33,341 nt of DNA from Actinomycetes bacterium. Lineage in GTDB: Bacteria; Actinomycetota; Acidimicrobiia; Spongiisociales; UBA5794. Shown here in pieces: positions 16,181 through 23,512 of this stretch; position 1 is the first letter of the stretch, and the number at the start of each line of letters is the position of its first letter. Under the pieces are notes generated by a model. It was not told the origin of the DNA and did not search any database. It saw nothing but the letters and a program-made list of their open reading frames with translations. Location: assembly GCA_024638645.1 (NCBI GenBank), contig JAHEJX010000036.1:1-33341 (forward strand), written 5' to 3'. The position numbers and the translations under genes are program-made.

Positions 16181-17428
16181 TTACTTGATACCAGAGGTCG
16201 CGACGTTCTCGACGAAGTATCGCTGGGCAAGTACGAACACCGTGAAGGGAATGATCACGGACAGCACAATGGCCGCAAAGATCAGGTTCGGACCCTCACC
16301 GGCTTGTCCGCCCAGTGTTTGCAGCGCGATGGTCAGTACGAAGTCTTCTGAGTTAGCACCGTTGATCGAGACCAGTGGCCAGATGAACGAGTTCCATGCG
16401 TAGAGGAACATGAAGGTCGCCAGCGTGGCGATCGCCGGCCAAGACAGGGGGACGAAGATCCTCCAGAGGATCTTCCAGCGACGCGCTCCATCGATGAAGG
16501 CCGCCTCTTCCAGCTCCTTCGGGATGGAGACGAAGAACTGCCTCATCAGGAACGTCCCGTAGGCATTGAAGATGAATGGCCAAACGAGCGAACCAAGGGT
16601 GTTCACCCAACCCAATGACACCATCAACCGGAAAAGCGGAATGATCAGCACGACGAAGGGGATCATGATGGAGCCGATGTACGCGACGAAGATCTGGTCG
16701 CGGCCCTTGAAGCGAATCCGCGAGAAGGCATAGCCGCCCATGATCGACGTGAACAGTGTCCCGCCGACTACGAGGATCGTGACCAGGATCGTGTTCGTCA
16801 GCGACCGGTCGAAGTCGCGCAACTCGATGATCTCGCTGAAGTTCGACCATTGCGGATCGACCGTCTCGGCGCGGGTTGCGGTACGGACAATGGCAAAGGC
16901 CTCAACATCGGGATCGTCGAGGCTCTTGAAGCGCCCGACCGCAGTACTGCGCAGCAGGGCCAGCTCTGCGGTCTCGTCTCCAAACTGGACTGCAAACACA
17001 GGCACTTCCTCACCGGCCACCGTCGTGGTCGAACCGGTGTCAAATGCGCGCTCGAGAGGCCAGGCGATTGTCACCGCTGGATCATCCAACCGGGCAAAGA
17101 GCCCGGCGGCGACGCCCTCTTCGGCCAGGTACAACGTCTCGGTTGATCCGTCGGCAGTCTCGAGCGAGTACAACTCGACGTCTTCGCCGGCCAATTGGGC
17201 CGTCGACGATGTGCGGGGAAGAACCGTCGGTGGGTAGCGGAACGTGTCTTCCGGAGTCTTCAGGGCAGTCGCTGCCATGAACACGAAAGGGAAGAGCATC
17301 GCCGCGGCAAACGCCACGAGGATGAAGTAAGCCCCACCGCGGCCGACCGTCATACGGAGGAGATGTTTGCGGCGATCACTACGCGCCTGCCGTGTGCTGT
17401 CGGTTCTTGGCTCGGCGGTCGTCGTCAT
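16181..17428 (-). CDS. sugar ABC transporter permease, MalG type, with large extracytoplasmic insert
   Basis: This is a 415-residue inner-membrane protein. Its C-terminal two thirds match MalG-type (CUT1) permeases, including the EAA loop ELEEAAFIDGARRWKIL that docks the ATPase. Members are normally about 280 residues. Here roughly 130-150 extra residues sit between the first membrane helix (about 33-55) and the second (about 213-235). They run from after TFRYPPTVLP to before DPQWSNFSEII and are soluble, acidic and probably outside the membrane. ATG 17428 overlaps the upstream permease stop by 4 bp (ATGA). With its partner it should import an oligosaccharide delivered by the binding protein. 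No ATPase gene is local. Confidence 0.92.
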   Translation of the reverse strand: MTTTAEPRTDSTRQARSDRRKHLLRMTVGRGGAYFILVAFAAAMLFPFVFMAATALKTPEDTFRYPPTVLPRTSSTAQLAGEDVELYSLETADGSTETLYLAEEGVAAGLFARLDDPAVTIAWPLERAFDTGSTTTVAGEEVPVFAVQFGDETAELALLRSTAVGRFKSLDDPDVEAFAIVRTATRAETVDPQWSNFSEIIELRDFDRSLTNTILVTILVVGGTLFTSIMGGYAFSRIRFKGRDQIFVAYIGSIMIPFVVLIIPLFRLMVSLGWVNTLGSLVWPFIFNAYGTFLMRQFFVSIPKELEEAAFIDGARRWKILWRIFVPLSWPAIATLATFMFLYAWNSFIWPLVSINGANSEDFVLTIALQTLGGQAGEGPNLIFAAIVLSVIIPFTVFVLAQRYFVENVATSGIK

Positions 17429-18984
17429 GATGACAGCACTCCGTCGTCGCCGCTCCGGCGGAAGTAGAGGAGCGTCACCCCAAATATCAGAATGAATAGC
17501 GCCCAGGCGACGGCCGATGCGTATCCGATCTGGAACTCCTGGAAGGCGTTCTGGTAGAGATAGACCACCGGCGTCAATGTCGAGTTACCCGGCCCTGACG
17601 GTGGCGACGGTGACTGCAGGATGAATGGCTCGTTGAAGAGCTGCAAAGCCAGGATCGTCGTCGTGGCGACCACAAAGACGGTGGTCGGTTTGAGCATCGG
17701 GACCGTGATCTTCTGGAACTTCTTCCACGGCCCGGCCCCGTCGATGTCGGCTGCCTCGTAGAGAGTTGGGTTGATGCCCTGCATCCCGGCCAAGAACAGC
17801 ACCGTGTTGAAACCGATCTGTTGCCAGACAAAGAGGATGATCACCGAAATCAATGCAATCGAGTCATCCGAAATCCATTGGGGCTCGCCGGCCGCAAAAC
17901 CGGATCCAAATACCGAATTGAACAAGTCGGTGACTTTGAGAATGCCGTAGTTGATGAAGCCCACCGTCGAGTTGAACAGCTGCTTCCAGATGAGTGTCAC
18001 TCCGACGACGCCGGCAATCGAGGGCAGGAAATAGACGGCGCGGAAGAACTTCATCCCGGGAAGCTTGGAGTTGAGCAGATGGGCGAGCAGCATTGCCGGG
18101 AGTACTGCCAGAGGGATCGCCACCGCTCCGAACACGACGATGTTGCGCAGCGATCTCAGAAACAGGTCGTCAGAAAAGAGGTCGATGTAGTTCTGGAAGC
18201 CGATGAATCTTGCGTCGGTAAGGCCATCCCACTCGGTGAAGCTGATGAAGAGAGAAACGAACAGGGGGCCGGCCATGAAAGCGAGGAAGCCAAGCATGTT
18301 GGGGGCAACGAAGAGCAGACCGTCCATCGTCTCGCCCTCTGCGGCTGTCGTTGAAAACATCCGGGCCGCCGAATCGGACCACATGGTCCGGGCCGCCAAT
18401 ACTGCTGCTGCAGCCAAGATGGCGATTGGGATGACGTCGGCTACGAAGAGCCGCCTTCCAAATTCGATGAGTCCAGGCAGGAGGCCCATTGCGAGCAGGA
18501 GCACCGCGACTCCGGCCGCCATCGTGTAGCGAGCGATGTTGCGCAGCGACTCGTTGACCGTACCGCCTCGTTCCGTAAAGCCGGAGATGAACCAGCCCAA
18601 AACGACGATCCCGATCCAGGCGACGTTGCCGTTGAATGCTTCGCCAACGGCATCGAGCCCGGTGAACATCCCCATCCGGTTGAAGGCGATGAAGGAGAAG
18701 ACAACTGCCAGCAGGAAATCGATGAAGAACGCAGTTACGCGTCCGAGGTGACGCTGTCGGACGGTATCGATGACTGCGACCAGCGACCCACCAAGGAACA
18801 TCAACAGTGTGACGGCAAGGCTCCACCGCAACGGACCGTCGAGAACTATGCCGCGCCGGAGCAAGACACCAATCAGACCGGCCGCCATCATCAGGGCGAC
18901 GAGGACACGCCAGATCAGAATCGGTCGATACCAGCCGGGAAGGCCGGTCGTCCTATCCGAGGAACCGATTGATGTCGTTGTCAT
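17425..18984 (-). CDS. sugar ABC transporter permease, MalF type, with extra N-terminal membrane domain
   Basis: This is a 519-residue protein from ATG 18984. The C-terminal about 290 residues are a standard CUT1 permease, starting LLFVAPNMLGFLAFMAGPLF and including the EAA loop YEAADIDGAGPWKKFQKITV. The first about 215 residues hold roughly six further hydrophobic segments, unlike ordinary UgpA/MalF proteins of about 300 residues. It pairs with the downstream permease, with which it overlaps by 4 bp. A stable hairpin separates it from the binding-protein gene upstream, fitting the usual higher expression of the binding protein. Confidence 0.92.
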   Translation of the reverse strand: MTTTSIGSSDRTTGLPGWYRPILIWRVLVALMMAAGLIGVLLRRGIVLDGPLRWSLAVTLLMFLGGSLVAVIDTVRQRHLGRVTAFFIDFLLAVVFSFIAFNRMGMFTGLDAVGEAFNGNVAWIGIVVLGWFISGFTERGGTVNESLRNIARYTMAAGVAVLLLAMGLLPGLIEFGRRLFVADVIPIAILAAAAVLAARTMWSDSAARMFSTTAAEGETMDGLLFVAPNMLGFLAFMAGPLFVSLFISFTEWDGLTDARFIGFQNYIDLFSDDLFLRSLRNIVVFGAVAIPLAVLPAMLLAHLLNSKLPGMKFFRAVYFLPSIAGVVGVTLIWKQLFNSTVGFINYGILKVTDLFNSVFGSGFAAGEPQWISDDSIALISVIILFVWQQIGFNTVLFLAGMQGINPTLYEAADIDGAGPWKKFQKITVPMLKPTTVFVVATTTILALQLFNEPFILQSPSPPSGPGNSTLTPVVYLYQNAFQEFQIGYASAVAWALFILIFGVTLLYFRRSGDDGVLSS

Positions 18985-19020
18985 GGCGAACCCCGCTGCC
19001 TACGACGAAATGTATTCGCA

Positions 19021-19057
19021 GGTGTGGGGGACCGAGACGAGCCCGGCCCCCCACGCC
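19021..19057 (-). other. intra-operon hairpin between binding protein and permease genes
   Basis: GGTGTGGGGG (19021-19030) pairs with CCCCCACGCC (19048-19057), including one G-T pair, over a 17-nt loop. It sits in the 80-nt gap between the binding-protein stop (19065) and permease start (18984). Such stems often protect the binding-protein mRNA and lower read-through into permease genes. Confidence 0.5.
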
Positions 19058-19064
19058 TTGACTG

Positions 19065-20402
19065 CTAACCGCCGAAGGCGGATGCAGTTGCCGTGCAGAT
19101 GTTCGCCGTGTAGTCCTCGATCGACGTGGCGCCGGTCACCACTGCCTGGACTTCGGTTCCCATCAGATTCGAGAACTCAGGCCAACTGCCGGACCACAAT
19201 GGGCCTTCAGTCGTCGGGTTCTGCGACAGGCCGTCTAGAAAGGCCTGGTTGTTCGCCGGTGGCGTGAAACCAAGGAATGCGTCGAGCGCATCCTGGCTCA
19301 CACGGCTCGGAATGTTGGCTCCGCTGGCCGACACTTGGGCCTGGACATCGGCCTGCGTCAGCGCTGCAACGAGTTCCCACGCCGCAGCCGGATTGGCCGT
19401 ATCGGCGTTGACCACGTAGGCGCCCCAGAACAGCCAGTTGCCCGGGCCGGCAGGGCCGGACGGAAGACCAACGACGTCCCAGTTGAAGTCCACAGTGCGG
19501 ATACCGGGGGTCGCCCAGCGGCCGTTCTGGAACATGCCAACGGTGCCTGCACGGAACGGCGGCTCCGGGTCATCACCGTACGGAATCACGGAACCGGTCG
19601 TGTACAGGTCGGTCAAGGCGGCGATTCCGGCGATTGACTCTGCGCTATCAAGCGCACAAGCTGTGCGCTCGGCGTTGAAGAAGCCTCCGCCCGCAGCGTT
19701 GATCCACGCTCCAAAGGGACCCCACCAGTTGCTCTGGCCGTAGCCCCTGATTTCGCCGCCGAGGCCACCAACAGCGTCGACAACCTCGTTGAAGGCCGCC
19801 AAATCCCAGTTGCCGGCTGCTTCGAGCTCGACTGGATTCGGAGCGCCCGCCTCAGCGACCAGATCGAGATTCACGTAAAGCGCGAATGTCGAAACGTCAC
19901 GCGGCAGGCCCCACAACACGTTGCCCGGCTGACCGGTTGCAACCTCTGTTGTCAGCTGGGCCATCGGGCCCGGGTAGAAGTCTGCATCGCTGTGGCCGGA
20001 TCCATCGGCGTACTCGCGAAGATCCAAGATGACGTCACGCGACGCGAAGTCGGCAATGTCGGTCCCGGGAATCCAGAATACGTCCGGGGCCGTGCCCGCC
20101 GAGAGATTCGTCAACAGCTTCTGCTGATAGGACGCTGTCTCATTGTCACCCGGCTCATAGGTGAGGGTGATTCCCAGCTCTTCGGCCAGCCCCTCTCCGA
20201 TTGTCCTATAGACCTCGGCTTCTTCGGCGTTGTCAGGACGCGTCGACCAGCGCAGGGACACGTCAGCCATGGCCTCAGTTGTGGCCGGGGCCGCCGCAGT
20301 GGTTCCGGGGGCTGCTGTTGTCGTATCTCCGTCGTCACTATCTCCGCAAGCGGCAGCGACGAGCGCCAGGATTGCAAAAAGCAAAACCAGCTTTCTCTTC
20401 AT
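19065..20402 (-). CDS. extracellular sugar-binding lipoprotein of an ABC importer
   Basis: This is a 445-residue protein from ATG 20402, which has GGAGG 5 nt upstream. An ATG 12 nt earlier (20414) also has a GGAGG site and is an alternative. The signal MKRKLVLLFAILALVAAAC places the lipidated Cys at 19, followed by an acidic, Thr/Ala-rich tether (to about residue 47). The mature part resembles family 1 (MalE/UgpB-like) binding proteins: LLTNLSAGTAPDVFWIPGTD, VNLDLVAEAGAPNPVE and GTVGMFQNGRW. It captures an oligosaccharide outside the cell for the two permeases. It follows deoR by only 36 nt and is probably in the same transcript. Confidence 0.93.
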   Translation of the reverse strand: MKRKLVLLFAILALVAAACGDSDDGDTTTAAPGTTAAAPATTEAMADVSLRWSTRPDNAEEAEVYRTIGEGLAEELGITLTYEPGDNETASYQQKLLTNLSAGTAPDVFWIPGTDIADFASRDVILDLREYADGSGHSDADFYPGPMAQLTTEVATGQPGNVLWGLPRDVSTFALYVNLDLVAEAGAPNPVELEAAGNWDLAAFNEVVDAVGGLGGEIRGYGQSNWWGPFGAWINAAGGGFFNAERTACALDSAESIAGIAALTDLYTTGSVIPYGDDPEPPFRAGTVGMFQNGRWATPGIRTVDFNWDVVGLPSGPAGPGNWLFWGAYVVNADTANPAAAWELVAALTQADVQAQVSASGANIPSRVSQDALDAFLGFTPPANNQAFLDGLSQNPTTEGPLWSGSWPEFSNLMGTEVQAVVTGATSIEDYTANICTATASAFGG

Positions 20403-20438
20403 TGTTTCCTCCATTGTCCTCCGGAGCGAGCTCCGGCT

Positions 20439-21245
20439 TTATGCCCTTGAATCGGGCTCGGCGATCTCGACTGCCACGCCCAGCCCGCGCAGTTCCTCGA
20501 CAACCTCGGGTGGTGCCGATGGTCCTGTAATGAGCTGGTCGATGTCGATGAGATCGGCGACCTTTACAACACTTATGTTTCCGAGTTTTGAACCGTCGGC
20601 GACGACGACAGTGCGCTGGGCGGCCGCGACCATCTTGCGCTTCATCGATGCTTCCGGAAGATTGACATTGGTGACGCCCGACTCCGGATGCACCCCATTG
20701 CACCCGATGAAGGCCGTCGACGCGTTGATGTTTCCAAAGATGAATCCGGCCATGGGATCGACCAGCGAGTGCTGGCGCGGTCGCAACGTCCCACCGGTTA
20801 CGACGACGTTGATCTGTGGGATAGCCGGCTCGAGTTCGAGGGCGATCGTCAGGCTCGAAGTGAATACGGTTACATCGGTGAGATCAGACCGGTCTACCAG
20901 CGCCTTGGCGAGAGACGTCGTGGACGTACCCACATCGATGATCACTGTCTCGCCGGAGCGAATGGTGCCGGCAGCGTGCCGGCCAATACCCGCCTTCTCA
21001 GCGGTGAACTGGTCCATCGCCTCCTCGAAGGTCCGCTCCGTGCGGGGTTCGGGATCCCGAACAATGGCGCCGCCGTGGACCCGCTGCAGCAGTCCATGGT
21101 CGGCCAGTTGTGCGAGATCGGCACGCACCGTCACCTCAGAGATGCCGAAGATGCCGGAGAGATCGGTGACGCGCATGAACTCTCGCTCTCGCACCATCGA
21201 AAGCATTCGATCTCGCCGCAATTCTGCGGGGATGCCCTCCTCCAT
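20439..21245 (-). CDS. DeoR-family transcriptional repressor of sugar uptake
   Basis: This is a 268-residue protein from ATG 21245. An ATG at 21266 in the same frame would place the start inside the promoter spacer. The N-terminal winged helix reads RMLSMVREREFMRVTDLSGI then ISEVTVRADLAQLADHGLLQ. The C-terminal DeoRC sensor domain has IIDVGTSTTSLAKAL and VVADGSKLG, the phosphosugar-binding fold. It heads the importer-galT cluster and most likely represses it until a sugar phosphate, perhaps a Leloir intermediate, accumulates. Repeats in its own promoter suggest autoregulation. Confidence 0.92.
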   Translation of the reverse strand: MEEGIPAELRRDRMLSMVREREFMRVTDLSGIFGISEVTVRADLAQLADHGLLQRVHGGAIVRDPEPRTERTFEEAMDQFTAEKAGIGRHAAGTIRSGETVIIDVGTSTTSLAKALVDRSDLTDVTVFTSSLTIALELEPAIPQINVVVTGGTLRPRQHSLVDPMAGFIFGNINASTAFIGCNGVHPESGVTNVNLPEASMKRKMVAAAQRTVVVADGSKLGNISVVKVADLIDIDQLITGPSAPPEVVEELRGLGVAVEIAEPDSRA

Positions 21246-21252
21246 GTGGGCG

Positions 21253-21292
21253 AGCTTACGGTTCATTACGAATGACTGTCAAAAGCTTACGG
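21253..21292 (-). promoter_or_regulatory. promoter and candidate operators of the deoR-sugar importer operon
   Basis: On the minus strand TTGACA (21277-21282) and TAAGCT (21253-21258) are separated by 18 bp, and ATG 21245 follows 7 nt later: a good promoter for a leaderless mRNA. AGCTTACGG (plus strand) occurs twice, at 21253-21261 and 21284-21292, 31 bp apart (three helical turns), flanking the -35 and covering the -10. Between them CATTACGAATG (21264-21274) is a CATT/AATG palindrome in the spacer. This arrangement suits a DeoR repressor bound at two sites. Confidence 0.65.
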
Positions 21293-21332
21293 ATTCCTGT
21301 GATCGGCCCCGTTAGCTTTCGATTCTCCGACC

Positions 21333-22865
21333 CTAAAATGACTCAAAGGTAGCCCGTTCCCAGGTCGTTCCTGTGGCCAGTGCGACGCACTTGTAAGCAC
21401 CGTCGTAGATGCCGATCTGTTTGTTCTTGACGATTGAGTCGCAGAACATCTCGAGCAGATCGGGCTCGTAGGTGAGCAGATCGATTGCTTGCAGCGTGCG
21501 AGGGATCGTCCTGGTCTCGATGGTGCCGTCGCCGAGCTCGGCTCCCCTGATGGCTCCCCAGGCCTCGTGACCACCGACCCGTTCGTTGAAGATCTTGGGC
21601 ACCGGGTAGAACGCCAGCTCAGACGGCTTGGTGATTAGCACGTCGACGACCCGCATCAGATAGTTGGTGGAATAGACGGCGTGGAACGTGTTGTCGAACA
21701 GCAACACGTGCAGGCCGGTTGCTTCGCCATCGCGGATGTCGTCGGCTAGCGCCTTGGCGTCTTCCCACGTCCGGACGAGGTTGACGGAGTCGCGCTTGGC
21801 GCCAAGCTCGGCAGACAACCAATCCCAGTTGTCGGCGTGGTCGCCCAGGTTCACGAAGAACGCGGCCTCGTTGCGTTCCACCATCGGCAGGGCGTGATCC
21901 ACGATGGCCTTGAACAGATCACGCTGGGCACCGGCCCCACCCATCGTGACCAGAAATCTGCGGGGTTCACCGCTGTGAAGACGCCGCAGCCGCGCAGCGC
22001 AGTCATCCTCGATGTTGTGCACGAGTTCGTGATCGACATGGTGCCCGACGTAGTAGATGGCGTCGGACGGAGTCGGCTTCAAGATGGCATCGTTCTCATC
22101 GAAGCCGTTCATCACCCTGAACCCGTAGTAACCCGAAGGTGATTGCACGCCGTGTTTGGCCCCCTCTGTCAGCTGGAAAGCCATCGGCCAGTTGTCGAAC
22201 ATCATGTCGACGACGTTGGACATTCCCCCTGCCACCGCGCCCATGCAGTTCCACATGTGCGAGGTAAGCATCGGAGTCTCAGGCGGCAGCGCCCGGTGCA
22301 AAGGACCGAAGAGCTCGCTTTTTCGATAATCCCTCGCATTGGCCTTGAGGAACCGCCACGGGAATCCCGTTGCCGTGTTGTTGAGAAGCCACCACAGACC
22401 GGGCAACGTGCGATGGCCCGTCGTCACTGATTCCCAGACGTACTTATTGAACAGCTTGCTGCGCTGCGACAGCCGTGAGTACTTGCTGTAGTTGGTGTTC
22501 CACCAGTTGATGACGTCGCTGGGAATCCCGGGAATAGCCAGCAGGTCGAGCCAGAGCGGCGTGTACCCCATGGCGCGGGCAGCCGATGCGCCTGCCATTG
22601 CAATGCGGTAGTGGCCGAATCCCATGCGGACTGTCCCGATCAGCACACCGCTATCGACGGCGATCGGCGACCCCCCGCCGTCGCGTACCACGTCCATGAG
22701 CCCGAACTCTTCACCAAGATACGGATTCGGCTGCAAACTGAGGTCGTACTGCTCGTTCGGGTCGTAGGAGAACTGCTTGGTGAACATGTCCTGCCACTTC
22801 GCAGACTTCCGCGCGTACGAGGGCTTGAGCTCGTTGCCGTAGAGCGAGAATCGATTGCGGTCCAA
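21333..22865 (-). CDS. putative GT-B fold glycosyltransferase (MGDG synthase/GT28-like), unknown substrate
   Basis: This is a 510-residue protein. The start is TTG 22865, because GGGAGGAG (22871-22878 complement) ends 5 nt before it; the open frame extends 19 codons further without a site. Residues 77-87, GTVRMGFGHYR, with the following AMAGASAARAMGYTPLWLDL resemble the N-terminal GxGH loop of MGDG-synthase/GT28 enzymes. Residues 309-314, GGAGAQ, resemble the MurG-like glycine loop opening the second domain. DVLITKPSELAF (408-419) resembles the nucleotide-sugar pocket. No membrane helix or signal is seen. It is upstream of the deoR promoter on the same strand but probably transcribed separately. 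The glycosyltransferase assignment is by motif resemblance only, and the protein may belong to an uncharacterised family. Confidence 0.6.
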   Translation of the reverse strand: MDRNRFSLYGNELKPSYARKSAKWQDMFTKQFSYDPNEQYDLSLQPNPYLGEEFGLMDVVRDGGGSPIAVDSGVLIGTVRMGFGHYRIAMAGASAARAMGYTPLWLDLLAIPGIPSDVINWWNTNYSKYSRLSQRSKLFNKYVWESVTTGHRTLPGLWWLLNNTATGFPWRFLKANARDYRKSELFGPLHRALPPETPMLTSHMWNCMGAVAGGMSNVVDMMFDNWPMAFQLTEGAKHGVQSPSGYYGFRVMNGFDENDAILKPTPSDAIYYVGHHVDHELVHNIEDDCAARLRRLHSGEPRRFLVTMGGAGAQRDLFKAIVDHALPMVERNEAAFFVNLGDHADNWDWLSAELGAKRDSVNLVRTWEDAKALADDIRDGEATGLHVLLFDNTFHAVYSTNYLMRVVDVLITKPSELAFYPVPKIFNERVGGHEAWGAIRGAELGDGTIETRTIPRTLQAIDLLTYEPDLLEMFCDSIVKNKQIGIYDGAYKCVALATGTTWERATFESF

Positions 22866-23054
22866 ACCGGCTCCTCCCGGAGATTGGTTGCGTGGTGCGA
22901 GGAGGCTAGCCACCGCACCCAACGACGCTTTGGCGCTCTGACCAAATCCACTGTGCGAGGCGGTCAGCGGCCATGACCAGGACTGCGGGATCGGTTCACA
23001 ATGTTGGCCAAGCCGACTAGCGCTTTCACGCTCGTCCTCCGGATCAACCAGGCT

Positions 23055-23100
23055 GGTCCTTTCAGACGCAGACTATCGAAGGACCGATCTGCCGGGGGTC
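23055..23100 (+). other. mutually exclusive small hairpins in a 320-bp intergenic region
   Basis: The gap 22866-23185 holds no gene I can support. Inside it GGTCCTT (23055-23061) can pair with AAGGACC (23079-23085). The GGACC of that second arm (23081-23085) can instead pair with GGTCC at 23096-23100. Such alternation can act as an attenuator, but the stems are only 5-7 bp, no known riboswitch consensus is seen and no T-run follows. Confidence 0.25.
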
Positions 23101-23185
23101 CGAAAACTTCTCGAGTTCCATGAAACCTTCCGGCAGCACTCGGCGTCTAATTGGCCTACTCCGTTTTGAAATCGAAAGGATGGAG

Positions 23186-23410
23186 ATGGCAGCCTTCGGG
23201 CTCGGAACTCTGATAGTGCTGGTCGGCTTGGCCGGCTTTGTGTTGTGGATCGTCGCGCTTGTCGACGCATTGAAGCGTCCCGCCGATGTGTGGGAGATGT
23301 CCGGTCAGAATCAGATCGTTTGGGTTGGCGTGATCATTTTCGCCAACTTCATCGGCGCACTGATCTACTGGCTGGTCGCTCGGCCACAGCTGGAGGCAAT
23401 AAACGTCTAG
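23186..23410 (+). CDS. small membrane protein with PLDc_N (cardiolipin synthase N-terminal-like) domain
   Basis: This is a 74-residue protein. ATG 23186 is chosen because AGGA lies 5 nt upstream; ATG 23180 has no properly spaced site. Two membrane helices (about residues 5-25 and 44-66) surround a short polar loop, with the pattern WIVALVDALKRP ... QIVWVGVIIFANFIGALIYW..RP. That is the PLDc_N domain found alone in many actinobacteria and at the start of cardiolipin synthases. No catalytic part is present. Its role is unknown, possibly a membrane-associated partner. A strong hairpin terminator follows at once, so it is probably monocistronic. Confidence 0.85.
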   Translation: MAAFGLGTLIVLVGLAGFVLWIVALVDALKRPADVWEMSGQNQIVWVGVIIFANFIGALIYWLVARPQLEAINV

Positions 23411-23432
23411 CGACTTGATCTTCTTCATCGTT

Positions 23433-23461
23433 GTAGGGGCTGCGCTTAGCGCAGCCCCTAC
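23433..23461 (+). terminator. strong intrinsic terminator after the PLDc_N gene
   Basis: GTAGGGGCTGCGC (23433-23445) pairs perfectly with GCGCAGCCCCTAC (23449-23461) over a TTA loop and is followed by TTCTTTC. The 13-bp GC-rich stem with a pyrimidine tail makes this the best terminator in the window. Confidence 0.88.
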
Positions 23462-23512
23462 TTCTTTCAGCCCGGCCGTGCGCATTTGACACATATGAGA
23501 CAATCACGGGCT

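Noticed and set aside
23486-23512. TTG at 23486 as start of the VWA gene
   Set aside because: It falls in TTGACA, which looks like a -35 hexamer, and it has no ribosome binding site; ATG 23513 or 23519 is more plausible.
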